Positions 1-11,605 of a stretch of 64,000 bases of DNA are shown here, one piece after another (position 1 is the first letter of the stretch; every line of letters begins with the position of its first letter). Below the pieces are notes generated by a model. The model saw only the letters and a program-made list of their open reading frames with translations. It did no database searches and was not told where the DNA came from. The stretch comes from Diatrype stigma (taxonomy: Eukaryota > Ascomycota > Sordariomycetes > Xylariales > Diatrypaceae): positions 558,001-622,000 of the forward strand of contig JAKJXP020000002.1 of the NCBI GenBank assembly GCA_022225965.2, written 5' to 3'. The translations under genes were made by a program, and so were the position numbers.

Positions 1-34
1 CAGGCGACTTACCTTGAACATCGGCTGGCCACTG

Positions 35-283
35 TTATAACGGCATTCCTTCCTCCGGCAGGAGTTTCACAATGCTTCTGACTTCAGAAGTCACTTGCTC
101 ACCATCCTTTTGTGCTCGGACATTCAGGGTCACTTTGATCCCTAGTCGCGCCGTGATAATGCCTTGCACCATCCCAATCGAGTCGAAAGCCTTGCTCTCT
201 CTCGATATTAGAGCAGTCAAGATGGCTTCACGCACATGTTTATCGACACTCTCAGCTTGAGAGGTTATAAGACATGGCGGAAC
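35..283 (-). pseudogene. Unidentified coding-looking fragment
   Basis: A minus-strand frame reads through roughly 80 codons to a TAA at 35-37, with helical, charged composition (KAFDSIGMVQGIITARLGIK, then EVRSIVKLLPEEGMPL). No ATG is convincing: the longest listed start is a GTG. A splice-donor-like GTAAGT lies just past the stop, at 12-7. I do not recognise the protein. It could be the last exon of a gene running in from higher coordinates, or a chance frame. Confidence 0.2.
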
Positions 284-1451
284 GTGTCTTGTGGGGAACT
301 GGTATGGCCATACACTAGTATGGTGCTGAAGGATTCACATGGCACTAGAACTCCTGTTCATGAGAAGTTAGTTAGTATTGGTTCCATAGAGCCAGGTGCC
401 ATAAGATAATACCTGTAGAATGGCCGCATCTCTGCGTTCGAACTTACTTTGATCTTGGAATTCATCCGTGGAAGCTCGTACGATTGTCTTCTAGCTACTA
501 AGCTCGAGACATTGTCTGCGGAAGAAAGAGAACCTCAGTCCACTCCCTTATTCCAGGGAAGTAGAATGCCCGGGTTTCATTATGAAAGGGGTGGCCTCTA
601 AGGCTGTTCGTAGGCGAATACTGTTCCGTATCTGTAATAACATGTTAGCAGAGTTGTCCTGGTCTTCGAACCGCCATATGTTTCACTTACATCCTAGCAC
701 ATCCTCAACCTTGTTAAGGTGCAAAAGCAGCAGCAGCAAGGGCTAGAGTAAGTTCTTCCCGTGGTCGTAAGAGAGCAATGCGAAAACCGTTGGAAGCTCA
801 CCAAGGAAATTTCTGTAGGTGATGGGTTGGCAGCAAGTGGCATCGGACCGAAGTCGAGGGTAGACCTTGCCAAGCATATCCTCGTTCTCAGCGTACAGGA
901 GGCATGATGAACCTTTCAGCACGAGAGCACCAGCACCAGCACTAGCAACAGCAAGAGCAACAGCACCAGGCCAGGATTGATCTGCCTTGCATCGGAGCCC
1001 TTGAAGGTGCTGTACAGGTGTACTCGCTAAGCACCAGCACTAGCAGGAGCAATAGCAACAGCACCAACGCTGGGGATATTGCCGTTGATCAACTCAATTA
1101 AAGGGATTTTGGGATTCTGTTAGTTGTTTTCCAGCCCGGTCATACTTTTCTGTAGTTCGAAGCTGACCTCCATTGCAATAGCAACGTCATCGGAGGCTCC
1201 GTACCAGGGTAGGTACCGTAGGCTGAGCCACAGTATCCTTCCCTTCTGGTAGGGTGATGGGATCATCGGTGGGATCCGGCCCGATTATGCCGTCTCCAAT
1301 CCGAAGTTCTCCCTTACCAACAAGAACGTGTTAGAACTGCACGGATAATATAGGGGGTGGACTTCGCAGAGCTTACCTGGATCGTTGGGACAGGAGGTCG
1401 GGCCGGTATTGCATAGCAACAGGGCCCTCCTCTGCGGAGCCCTCCTCTGCA

Positions 1452-1613
1452 CCTCCTGTCCCCATCCAGACCGACGCAGTCAAGCCCTGTGAATGATGGA
1501 GAACTAGCTGCGTAATAAGTGACAGTCAAAATGTTTGGTTGACTAAGTCCTTGCTGCGACGAGATATAACTCCAGGGGCGCTCCTGTCCCCATCCAGCCC
1601 GACGCAGTCAAGC
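1452..1613. repeat. Dispersed ~35-bp direct repeat, two copies
   Basis: The string beginning CTCCTGTCCCCATCCAG and continuing through GACGCAGTCAAGCC occurs at about 1453-1486 and again at about 1581-1613 with one substitution. The second copy runs straight into the 38-bp tandem duplication at 1608. Confidence 0.7.
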
Positions 1614-1683
1614 CTGGAGGTAAAAGCATGGGAGTGGGACAGAGTTCAAGCCTGGAGGTAAAAGCATGGGAGTGGGACAGAGT
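1608..1683. repeat. Perfect 38-bp tandem duplication
   Basis: A 38-bp unit starting TCAAGCCTGGAGG and ending GGGACAGAGT is present twice head to tail (1608-1645 and 1646-1683) without a mismatch, so the duplication is recent or conserved. The internal 13-mer AAAGCATGGGAGT also occurs twice near 59.5-59.6 kb. Confidence 0.9.
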
Positions 1684-2801
1684 GTGTCTCGTGTCCTCGA
1701 GTCACTTTACTAATGGCATCTGTAGGGGCATCCAGAGAACACCACTAGTAAAGGAGGATCTTCTGTCAGGGGCAGGGAATAGGAGTCAACCGACTGGCAT
1801 AACTTCAATCTGAGCTATAGCTCTTGAGATCCGGACCGTTCCAGGCCATGATCACTTGCTGCTGTATGGCCCATAACCTACATCAAGGTTAGCTCCAACG
1901 TGATACAAAACCTTAGAGAGAGGCGGTTTGGCTTTTCATTATAACGTAGCGCCACCTTGGGAGATCTCTTACCTTGCTGTGAGATGTTGGTGAGCATGGC
2001 CAACAATTGAGCTCGGTTGCCTGTCACAGGGCCAAAGATGGCTTGAAAGGAGCTATAGCAAAAGCTACGAGTGAGGTGACAGGTGGTGATAGCAATCGAG
2101 CACTCCTTGAACCAAGGGTTGTAGTGGTGGTGCAATCAGGCCATGCATGTGACAGACCGTGAGGTCGCTGATCGCATATTTTATAGAGCATCCAGACAGC
2201 GTGTCGGACCGCCACATGTCCCGGCTATGTTGCAGGTGCGTAGAAGCTTGGCGCAGTGATGATTTGGTGGTGTTCATATCATGGAGTAAGCTGGTACCCG
2301 GGGCTAGATAGGGATGTTGCCAGAGATTAGAGTCATGCACTTTCAGTGGTGCAGCTTTCCGAGACATAGTATTGCCATGTTGAGTGTGTGCAATGGGAAA
2401 GTGTATGAAATAGAGAATGATGGTGGCGTAGTGTATGCTCTTGTGATGTCTCATTGGCTTCTACGTTTCTTTCTGAGTAGTCTTGACTTTGTAGTGTCAG
2501 CTCAACACTCATAGCAATGAGTAAGGCAGAAATGGCGGCGGATGAGGATGGTATTGATGATCTCATGATGATCGAGTTGCGATTATCACAACGGAATCCA
2601 GGTTACCCCTTGAAGATGAATGCGTCCGAGTGTGTCTAGATAGAGAATGTTCCAGTGGGAGTGCGAGGTGCCGTAATTAACCATGATGGCATGGCGATGG
2701 TAGATTTGTGCTGCACGTAGGGAAACGGCAAGCCTAGTTATGTCGTCAATAAACATAACACAATTTCACTGTCGCACGACGAAAGCTGAAAAGGAGCAAC
2801 T

Positions 2802-2929
2802 TGGGACGAAAGGCCGACGTGGGACTGAATATGACATGGGATGAAAGAACCATGGGACGGAAAACCACATGGGACGAAAGGCGACGTGGGAGGAAGGCGA
2901 CGTGGAAGGAAGGCGACGTGGATGAAAGG
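2802..2929. repeat. Degenerate minisatellite (GGGACGAAAGGCGACGT-like)
   Basis: Seven or so imperfect copies of a 13-18 bp unit related to GGGACGAAAGGCGACGT follow each other. The last copies vary as GGGAGGAAGGCGACGT and GGAAGGAAGGCGACGT. The array opens a short plus-strand reading frame that I treat as an artefact. Confidence 0.7.
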
Positions 2930-3246
2930 TTATAGAATAGCTTACCTGATGCTCAAGTTACCGAACCGCAATATGGAATATCAAAAGACTGCGCCAAATT
3001 TGATCCATTATCAGCCTGAAGGTGCTAACTGCACGATTAGTCTTCCCCGCAACAATGTATGGATGGAGGTTTCAGGCCATCTGTAAATAGTGGATAGTCT
3101 GGAAAGCGACGACCTCGACATAGAATCAAACATCAAGTTGGGACGGAAATGAAACACCATGTGCGGATTGGGTTGGCTGGTACTTACCTTGAGGCATAAT
3201 GGACCTCCTGTATATCTGTATTTGTGTACCTCCGTATTTTTATTTT

Positions 3247-3526
3247 CTACAAATCATTTCAGGAATTCGATCAGAGGATATTGGAACAGTGTATTGGTGA
3301 TATGAGCCTCCTTAGGGGCCGGCCGTTGCAGCGCTTAAAGAGCGCTGCTGCGTAGCGCTTCGTAAGGCTGTTATTGCGTTCGTAAAGGCCGCTTTTAGTT
3401 ATTTAAGCGGTACTTTTGGATAAGGGTATTATAAAAACGGCTTATAACGGCTTACGCGGACCCTTTACGTAAAGGTATTATAGCGTTCGTAAAAATAGCC
3501 GAAAGCTATTTTTACGGCCGGCTTAA
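3247..3526 (-). repeat. Split direct repeat B2 (outer 3' copy)
   Basis: This ~280-bp block matches 3754-4033 at a constant offset of 507 bp with no gap, from ACAAAT at 3249 to CGGCCGGCTTAA near 3526. Almost all differences are C/T or G/A transitions. This outer copy keeps more C and G (for example CAG, CTG, GGGG) than the inner copy. Confidence 0.85.
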
Positions 3527-3651
3527 GGCAGCCTTATACGTATAAATAAATCAAAACCTATAAATAACCTCCTTATTAATATTCCTTTTATTAAGATTCT
3601 TTTTTTTCCGTTCGTTATAACCGTAAGCGTTAATAAAAACGGTAAGCAAAA

Positions 3652-3754
3652 AAAGCGACGGCGCGGTTATAAAATTAATCGAATTATTAATTATTATTAT
3701 TATAAATGGCAAGTTACGGTATAAAACCTTTTTGGACCCGTAAATTAATTTATT
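3652..3754 (-). repeat. Split direct repeat A2
   Basis: This ~103-bp block matches 8005-8107 at a constant offset of 4353 bp, from GCGGTTATAAA to CGTAAATTAATTTATT. It abuts B1 exactly, as expected for a B1-A2-B2 junction. A2 has lost G/C relative to A1 (AAGTTACGGTATAAAACC here against AGGTTGCGGTATGGAACC). Confidence 0.8.
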
Positions 3755-4033
3755 TACAAATTATTTTAAAAATTCGATTAAAAGGTATTAAAATAATGTA
3801 TTAGTAATATAAACCCTTTTAAAGGCCGGCCGTTATAGCGTTTAAAAAGCGCTATTACGTAACGTTTTGTAAGGCTATTATTGCGTTCGTAAAGGCCGTT
3901 TTTAACTATTTAAGCGGTATTTTCGAATAAGGATATTATAAAAGCGGCTTATAACGGCTTACGCAAATCCTTTACATAAAGGTATTGTAGCGTTCGTAAA
4001 AACAGCCGAAGGCTATTTTCGCGGCCGGCTTAA
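3755..4033 (-). repeat. Split direct repeat B1 (inner copy)
   Basis: Ungapped partner of B2 at offset 507. It is more heavily C-to-T and G-to-A mutated than B2. It lies immediately downstream (minus strand) of the tyrosine recombinase remnant. Confidence 0.85.
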
Positions 4034-4129
4034 AATAGTTTAATTTATTTTATTTGTTATTCTTTTTTTCGGATATAAGGAAAGGATTATTAATTCGTTT
4101 TCGACTATTCGCATACGAAATAGCGTTAT

Positions 4130-5050
4130 AGGTATAAGAAATTTATTAGAAACGTTTTATAATACCGGCGTACGGCATTAAAGGATTATTTACTTAATAG
4201 TTTAATGTTTTTTTCGCCTATATCGGAATCGGAAGCGTATTATACGGCTTTTCGGCGGAAGTTATGGCCCGAATACGTATTAAAAGAAATTCCGACCCGT
4301 ATTAGGCGGGTCCGGAATGCGGCGAAAGCGCATTTACGGATAAAGGCGCCGCTTCGTAAGCGAAATAAGGGTTATCGGCTTGGATTATATTCGGGATTCG
4401 AATTCCATCGTAACCATTTGGCCATATAAAAATAAGAGCATATAATATTGCTTATAGCTCTTATTATTAAGGTTATTTCGTTTTTATTCCGGTCCGTTTT
4501 GTTAAATCGGAAGAATAACCGGAAGTAATTTTTTTATTCGAAAAGGGTAACGCAAAATGGAAAAAGCTTTTCGTATTTATACCGGACCGGGTTGCCGGTA
4601 TCGGTTTCGATATATATAATTTCGCTTAAACGAAAAAACCCTGCTTATGCCGTTATAAAGGCGGCATTAATTGCGAATATATTTCCGGGATTTTCGCCCG
4701 TCGTCGTTTCGGAACTGACAAACCGCTAAAGCGTGGTTTTAGAAATAAGGGGCTTTTTTTTGATTCGTATCGGTTCGTATAAAAACAAATATTTTGCCTT
4801 TTATATTAGGCGTTTTATATATGCGTTTTCGAAAATTGTTATATCGTAATTTATATCGATATATGCCGAATATATGAATATTAGGTATTTCTTTATTATA
4901 AAGCCCCGAAGCCGGTTTTATGTCCGGCCGAAGGCCCGATTAAATATTTATTTCGAAAAAGTAGTTGTTATTGCCGGTTACGGTATAAATGCGTACCGTT
5001 AATATTATAATTCGTATGAACGTATCGTTATATTGTAAGTTTTTCGGATA
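4130..5050 (-). pseudogene. Tyrosine recombinase (YR) remnant of the retroelement
   Basis: Translating the minus strand through stops gives the signature of a retroelement tyrosine recombinase. Around 4260-4300 it reads TRLIRVGISFNTYSGHNFRR, which holds the conserved H-x-x-R box in the YSGHSFRRG context typical of the family. About 45 codons later, near 4150-4170, the catalytic-tyrosine context reads VRRYYKT after a stop where a Trp (GRW) is expected. Upstream, FNKTDRNKNEIT near 4480-4510 matches the KTDR region before the catalytic core. Several stops lie in frame, so it cannot be functional. The N-terminal limit near 5050 is uncertain. Confidence 0.75.
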
Positions 5051-5179
5051 TTCGAAACGAACCCGGCTTAAAATAACCTTATGTAATTCTCGTTAAGGAA
5101 AATTCGTAATATCCGTATTACGAAATTATCCGAAGGCTTAATATTATAGGCGTTTATTAATTAAGGCACAAATTAATAA

Positions 5180-6395
5180 TCGATTACCAGTTCCGTCGGA
5201 AAAGCGTATCCGCGAATGTATTTTCGGCCGATAATACGCGTACCGTTATAAGGTTAATATCGAGTTCTGCCGAACGAACGAAAACGTTACGAAAGGCGTT
5301 TATCGAAAGGGTTGCTTTTATTTTAAAATTAAGCAAGCCGTATTGGACCGTTATATTGTCGGTATATACGATAATCGTATCGTATATTTACGTTAAGCCG
5401 AATAATAAAAAGGCTTTTTGAATTGCAATTAATTCGAAAATATTAATTGGAAATTGCAATTCGTTTTTGCCGAATGGGCGATAAAAGGCTTGGATGGCCG
5501 GAATAAGTAAGTTCGTACGCCAGCTTTTTTAGGCCGGGCTTTCGCGATATTAAAAGCTTTTAAATGCGGATTTTAAGAAATTTATAAATAAGTAAAAAAC
5601 CGTTCGATCCGAATTTATTAATAGGTAAATGCCGTTAAAGTTTCGGAAAAAGTTCCTTTATTATCGTAAATTTTTTATGGCGCCGTTATTAAACGGGCGT
5701 TATAAGCATAAGTTACGTATAAAAGCAAAAAAGCCCTAAATCCTATATAAAAAGGGCTTACTTAAAGGCATTATTGTTACGTAAAAACTTAAGAAATCGG
5801 CGATTCGTTCGGCCTAGCGGCCGGAAAGGGTATTTGTAATAAGGGCATTAGTAATTAGCTTATTAGCCTTTATAAGTTTCCGTTTCGATAAACGGGCGCT
5901 TATCGACGTTATGTCGATTTTGATTCCGAAAATTTCGAGGGTTATGTTTTAGCCGTTTTTTCCGGGATTCGGAAGAATTTTTAATGCGATAATTAGTTTG
6001 TTATAAAAAAAGTATAACGAAATCGCAATTTTCCCGAAAGAAAATACGAAAATGAAATCGTCGAAATAATAAGCGATTAATATTTCGGTAAGCAATATGA
6101 AAAACATTTAATAAAAAGCTTTTGCGAATAAATTAAATAAATACGGAACCGTACGAAGGCTAAATGGAAGGCAGTTTTTGTAATAAAACCTTTTGCGTTA
6201 TTCGAAACCGAGCAGCCGACGTTGCGATGTCGTTACGGGCATTATGCGAAATGCGTTTTTAAGGTTTTTTTTAACGAGAAGGAATTTTTTGTCGGAACGG
6301 CGTACGAAGTCGAAAACGTTTTCGATCGTGGTGTATTTAAATATGGCATTTATTTCCGGAATTTAATCGTTAATTGAATTTTTCGAAAAGTAAAA
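5180..6395 (-). pseudogene. Reverse transcriptase-RNase H remnant (DIRS/Ngaro type)
   Basis: The minus-strand conceptual frame carries the RT blocks in order. LLVKKNLKNAFRIMPV lies near 6270, RLLGFE near 6210, LPFSLRTVPYLFNLFAKAF near 6150, and the polymerase active-site box YFDDF at 6054-6068. The thumb region contains LEIFGIKIDITSISARL and a FLSFYVTIMPLSKPF-like segment. RNase H follows, with NIFELIAIQKAF near 5420, IVYTDNITV near 5360 and AENTFADTLFRR near 5200. These are the family's usual RT-RH landmarks. The LPFGLR..P.IFN.FA.A.HW pattern points to DIRS-order rather than Gypsy or LINE elements. Stops occur at expected Trp positions, consistent with RIP. Confidence 0.8.
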
Positions 6396-8004
6396 GAAAT
6401 GGTATATCTTGCGTTATTTTCCGTTCGGTTTTGGTACGAGGCCGAACGGGGAAAAAACGAAGCCGAATGGCAAAAGGAACGGAGCGAAAGCGACGCGGCC
6501 GAATATGAAATTGTCCTTTAGTTGTTATTAAATTATTGCCGGGTTTTCGTAAGCTATTGCGAAATTCCCGGAAATTACCGGTAAGGGTTATTGCGTATAA
6601 CCGAATTAAACGCCGTATGTAAATATGCCGTCGATTAAAATGGAAAATTTTCCGAAATAACGCTTAAAGGCGGCCCTTTATTTTTCGGCGATTAAGAAAA
6701 ACGGCGAATCCCGAAAGGAACCCTTATTTATAAGGAAAGTTTCGAAAAAAAAGGATATATTAATATTCGGCCTGGCCGAAAAAAGGTTATATATTCGAGC
6801 GAGCAGCTAAATTATTTCCGAATTTTTCGGTATTACGAACGAACTGTTAAAGCCGGACGTAATAGCATCCGAATTTTATTCGGATTTGTTGCTGCATTTC
6901 GTTATTTTATAATTTTCGTTATAATTAAGGCATTTATGGGATTTTTTATACTTATTACCGGGGGCCCCCCGAATATATTCGCTTTTATTCCAATTGCGGC
7001 AGGTATTTTTTTAAAAGGTCTTTCGGGCCTTAGGCGGCGCCGAGGCGTTTTCGTTATGTATTTTAAGGGCGCTAAAAAAAAAGGATTCGTTAATTTAATC
7101 CGGCTTTTCGTTTTTTTATTTCGTTGCGTTGTGGCCGAAATTTATTGCGAAAACCATACGAACCATTACGTATGTAAATATGTGCTTTATTCGGTAGGCT
7201 TATTCGTATTTCGTTATGTATTCGGCGAAACGTATTATGTTTATTTATACGTTTAGGTATATTAGGAAAAAGCAGGCATAGATTTTTATGTATCGAGCGA
7301 AGTATTAAAAAAAAATGTATAAGTCGGAACCGTAATGAAGGATTTTTTTAATATTAGGAACGAATCGAAATTCGGAATTAACGATGCAAGCATTCGAAAC
7401 TTCGTTTTGCGCTTTTGAATAAACGTTAATCCGGAATTTAATTAGGTTTAAAGGCTTAAATTTAAATTCGAATATCTATATTACGTAACGTATTTCCATA
7501 TCCGGAAATACATTCGCGATATTTGTTACGATATTAAGATATTTATTAATTTCGTCGTTTAAATCCGGAACGCGTTTTCGGGTTTCCTTTTCGAAATGCC
7601 GGCGGGCTACTTTATTCTATAGCTTTTATTTTTTTAGTTCGACCTTACGTATTTTAAGCCGGCGTTTGCGGAAATTAAGCTTTTCGGCCGAAAGAACGGA
7701 TTCGGAGAATTCGCCAGCCGTATTTATGCGTAATCGTTTTATAAGCCTCGCAGCCGGCAATAAGAAACCGGCGGTATCGGTCCTTAATACTGTACTAAAA
7801 GCCGCCGGCGCCTTTAATAAGGAACGTATTACGCGTTTTTCGGTGCCTGCGGCGACGATTTTTGGAAGCGCGTCTTAAGTAATAAGGATAAATATAAGGA
7901 TATCGTTAAAATCCATTATATCGGAATCTGTAAATAAATAATAATTAATTAATAAATCGAATTTAGAAAATACTTATAAAGGATTCGAATTAAAATTCGA
8001 AATA

Positions 8005-8107
8005 AAAGCGGCGACGCGGTTATAAAGTTAATCGAATTGTTAATTATTGTTATTATAAATGGCAGGTTGCGGTATGGAACCCTTCTGGACCCGTAGACTA
8101 ATTTATT
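8005..8107 (-). repeat. Split direct repeat A1 (5' end of element)
   Basis: Partner of A2 at offset 4353. The match ends at 8107, after which normal flanking sequence starts, so this marks the element's 5' boundary. It is less mutated than A2. Confidence 0.8.
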
Positions 8108-10508
8108 ATTTTATTTTTCTGCATGTGTGTATGTATGTGTGGGCGTTGGTGGCTTTCTTTCACTAGAAGAAAAATTGTTAGGGAGTCTTCGACAGATAAA
8201 GCGATAAGGTGTAGGGCTGATAGGATAGCAAAACATGGGAGATCTGTCGCCTGTATTCATCTATCCTGTGACCTTTGCGATCTTCCCAGGGTATAATGGT
8301 GATGATCAAGCAGCAACGGATTGAAGAAATGCGTATGGACTAACCTTGTATTGAAGCTTGGAGTAATAAAGCACTACCACTTCACGCAATCTTTGTCGCA
8401 CAACTTCTCTGGCGATGATGTATCTATGTCAGAATGCCAGGCTTCCAGCTGGTAGTAACGGAGATGGTAAGCGGCAGCGACAGGTGTTGGGACAAAGAGG
8501 GATGGACAAAAGGCTTTCAGTGGTTGGGTAGTGAGGAGCTCTTGGGGAAGATGGTCTTCGACAATGGATCACAGAAGTTTGACCAATTGGCAGGCATCCT
8601 ACTGAAGAAGGAACAGATGGTGAAGTGTGTGATAAGGCCATGAAGGGTGTCGACAGGCAACGTATGGGGTTGGTACGTTGGGTAATATAGATTTGCTAAG
8701 CCTCGCAAGCCTCTCGGTGCAGTGCATATGGAGTAACGTAGACAAGTCCTTTGAACAAGACGATGAAGTTGATCCGGGATGAATAGATCGATGTGTGGCA
8801 TGGGGAGGAATACTTGAATATTACAGGAAGAGAAAGATTGATTGGGGTGGGAGGGGTGTATGTGATAGATGGAAAAATATTTCTATCGGGGGAGTGCGGA
8901 CAGGTAGGATCAGAACAGCTGGGGTTTCCTCAGAAGGGCATAGAACATGGGTGACATAGAAACGCGTAAGTAACTTACCATGGGAGCTGCGCAGCTAGAG
9001 CACATATCTGCCTATCCGGCACAAATCAGAGGAATGCCAAATAGCACGGGTGATGTCACGTACAATAGCATGGTGTGGGGGGCAGATAGTGGAGGAGGGT
9101 GGGCACCATGGGAAATGGATAGGGCGTCTACGTAGACAGTAGATTAATGATGAAGCAGTGTGAGAAGATTGTAGGGAATAGGATTGAAGCCAGTAGGAGC
9201 AGATGCCTCACGGGAAGAAAGTATGATGAAGAAGCAAATAGAGCTTGGTTGAAATATGAAATAAGTGGGAGGAAGAAGGGAATGGAGGGGAAAGACCGAA
9301 GGCTCAGGCAAAGGAAATCTGTGGTCGGTTGGGAAACAAGAAGCAAAGGTGAGCCGGGGAGGGGAGGGTCCCCTCCCCACATGTAAACAAAAATATAAAG
9401 GTAGAGCGACCACCTAGGTAGGGACTTCGATAGGGAGGGCCAAATACCCTGAGACAAGGAAGGTTTGTAGGCTTACCAGGCGTGCTTTGGGTAAAGGCGT
9501 TGCTCCCAAGTATACCTTGAGGGAATGGTAATCAAGATGAGGAAAGTAGGTGAATACGTGGTTGGTGGAATGCTGTATCCTTTCTGAGACTGCGCAGCAG
9601 TGTTTTGTAATAGGGTTTGCAAGGAATACGTATGGAACAGAAGGCATCGAATAGCAAGTAAAAGGAAGTAAATATCAAAGGGGAAAGGCGAAAGTAGGCT
9701 ACGTGTTCAGCGTGTCTCTTTTTATTTCGATGTAAGTATTGGAGAAAAAGAAGGCATAGAAGATGGGAATATTATAATCAGTAAGTGGTAGGGCAGGGTA
9801 GGATCAACAACAACTTCCCTCTTTCCCAATCTTGGGTGTATGTATTTTCAAAAATACAATCTGATTTTGATTTTAATTTTGTGGGTGGAAGTTACGGAAT
9901 CAAGTGGAAAGCAAGAATGGTCTAGTGAATATCAGGGGCTTCCGGAAGGGTCCGCAACCAACTCGGCCGAAGTACTCGGGTCCCTTTTTGAAGTACCCAG
10001 GTAACTTGGTTACTGCCTGATTGTATTCTGACTGATCTAGGATGTTTTTGCTTACTTCAAGGTACTTACATTGAATTAATATCCCAGTAAAGGCAATCGT
10101 ATTCAGATGTTGACCTTATATCTTCAACCTTCGCAACTAGTTGTTGAGTCTCCTGAAATGAGACATTGTCGCGGTCCGATGAGACATAGCTAGATTCGCA
10201 CCATACATATTCAACTATCGGACCCTACACAAAGGTAGACTGCGTCTACACCACGACTGCTGAGACATGATCTGAAACAACACGTCTTCGTCAACTATAA
10301 CTACTCTGAGACATGCTGTCCCATGTTGCAAGCTATTTCCCCATAGCCTATAACAGTGACAGCTGATGACCTCTCAACATGTTTCTCCCAACGCCGACCT
10401 AAGCATACTGTATTGTTGATCTCGAGTCCCGCCTGCTTCAGAAAGCACTGCTAGGCCCAGCTAACGTGTAGTGTTCTACAGGCCTCTGTAGTCACTCATT
10501 CAGCCTCA
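8108..10508. other. Non-coding stretch right of the retroelement
   Basis: Only short conflicting frames are seen. The longest, about 110 codons on the minus strand near 9.1-9.4 kb, is low-complexity Leu/Ser/Pro translation of a purine-rich strand. Several GTAAG-type donors occur on the minus strand (near 8980 and 9475) but no exon chain with a recognisable product can be built. Confidence 0.5.
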
Positions 10509-11605
10509 TCAGGCAGTATCGAGCTCTGGGCTATCTCCGAACAGTCTGCCCATCATAGCAGGAGGGTAACGATCCCCTTTCGAACCATTGACACTATCGA
10601 TCGCCTTCCGGAGCTGCTTGTCTTCCTCCTCGGACAACTTGACCTCGATTGCCTGGGCATTCTCCTCCAGATATTTGATGTGCTTAGTTCCAGGGATGGG
10701 AATGAAGTCTCAGGAAAGTTAGCACGGGCTCGGGGGAGAACTGGGATGATCAACCATGATAACTCACCATCTCCTTGCGCCAGCACCCAAGCCAACACCA
10801 ACTGCCCGACAGTACACCCCTTTTCTTTTGCAATAGACGCTATGATATCTGCGAGCTTCAAGTTTTCGCCGAAGTTCTGATCCGAAAACCGCGGGTGGTG
10901 TCTTCGGAAATCCTTCTCGTCGAAGTCGTCTCGGCTCCGGATAGAGCCCGTCAGGAAGCCTCGGCCAAGCGGAGAGTACGCCACGATCTTGACGCCCAGC
11001 TCCCTAGCCGTCTTCAACACCCCTGTCTGCTCCGACTCGATTTCCAAGGCAAAGGGCGAGAACTCCATCTGGATCGCGGTGATGGGATGAACCTTGTGTG
11101 CTCTCCGCAATGTCCGAGCAGAACACTCCGATAGACCAAGGTAACGGATCTTGCCTTCATTCTTGAGCTCCACCATGGCCTGGACTGTGTGTTCGATGGG
11201 AACAGTGGGGTCGATGCGATGTGAATAATACAAATCAATGCGGTCTGTCTGCAGGCGCTCCAAGCTGTCGCTACAGGACTTCTTTACATGCTCCGGACTA
11301 CAATTGACTTCCATATTGCCGTCCACAAAGGTATGTCCGAATTTCGTTGCGAGAAAGATCTCATCCCTCCGACCGGTCTCCTTGAACCATCTTCCCAGCA
11401 GCTTCTCGTTGGTGAATGGGCCATAGATGTCGCTAGTATCCCAGAAGTTTATGCCCAGGTCGGCGGCCCTAGTAAGAACCTTGAGAGACTCCTCATCGTT
11501 GTAACCACCAAATGACGTGTAGCCGAAGCTCATCCCCATACATCCCAAGCCCTGCGCAGAGACGAGATCATCGCCGAGCTTCCGCTGGGGATATTTCGCA
11601 GACAT
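10509..11605 (-). CDS. Aldo/keto reductase
   Basis: Two exons (11605-10768 and 10708-10509) separated by a 59-nt GT-AG intron give 345 aa. The intron is required: without it the frame loses the family's conserved C-terminal segment, and with it the protein reads LAQGDDFIPIPGTKHIKYLE, a classic AKR cofactor-binding signature. The catalytic tetrad is visible as Asp56, Tyr61 (WDTSDIYG), Lys88 (ATKFG) and His129 (YYSHRID). The protein is a cytosolic NADPH-dependent oxidoreductase of the (beta/alpha)8-barrel type acting on aldehydes or ketones. It is closest in pattern to the fungal/plant AKR13-like group (GLGCMGMS start); its substrate cannot be read from sequence. No signal peptide is present. 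It is divergently arranged with the histidine phosphatase 1.16 kb away. Confidence 0.92.

Larger units (their letters stand above)
1..3246. other. Gene-poor left flank with short repeats
   Basis: No complete gene can be supported here. The minus strand has one coding-looking fragment near the left edge (listed separately). The plus strand shows CAG/CAC-rich repeats around 727-745, 925-985 and 1030-1075 that share the phrase AGCACCAGCACTAGCA. Further right are a 38-bp tandem duplication and a decayed minisatellite (listed separately). The remaining open frames are short, mutually overlapping and carry no recognisable motif. Confidence 0.5.
3247..8107 (-). mobile_element. RIP-degraded Ngaro/PAT-like tyrosine-recombinase retrotransposon
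   Basis: A ~4.86-kb element on the minus strand with sharp edges against normal-composition DNA. It encodes remnants of reverse transcriptase, RNase H and, downstream, a tyrosine recombinase. That combination is diagnostic of DIRS-order retroelements. Its ends are split direct repeats: A1 at 8005-8107, then the ORFs, then B1 at 3755-4033, A2 at 3652-3754 and B2 at 3247-3526. This matches the A1-ORFs-B1-A2-B2 plan known for Ngaro and PAT elements rather than the inverted ends of DIRS1. The body is rich in TpA and poor in CpA/TpG, and in-frame stops sit where Trp or Gln is expected, as repeat-induced point mutation produces. The gag region (about 6.6-8.0 kb) is unreadable. About 125 bp between A2 and B2 are unassigned. 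Confidence 0.85.

Noticed and set aside
4205..4429. 74-codon plus-strand frame inside the retroelement
   Set aside because: Antisense shadow of the tyrosine recombinase remnant.
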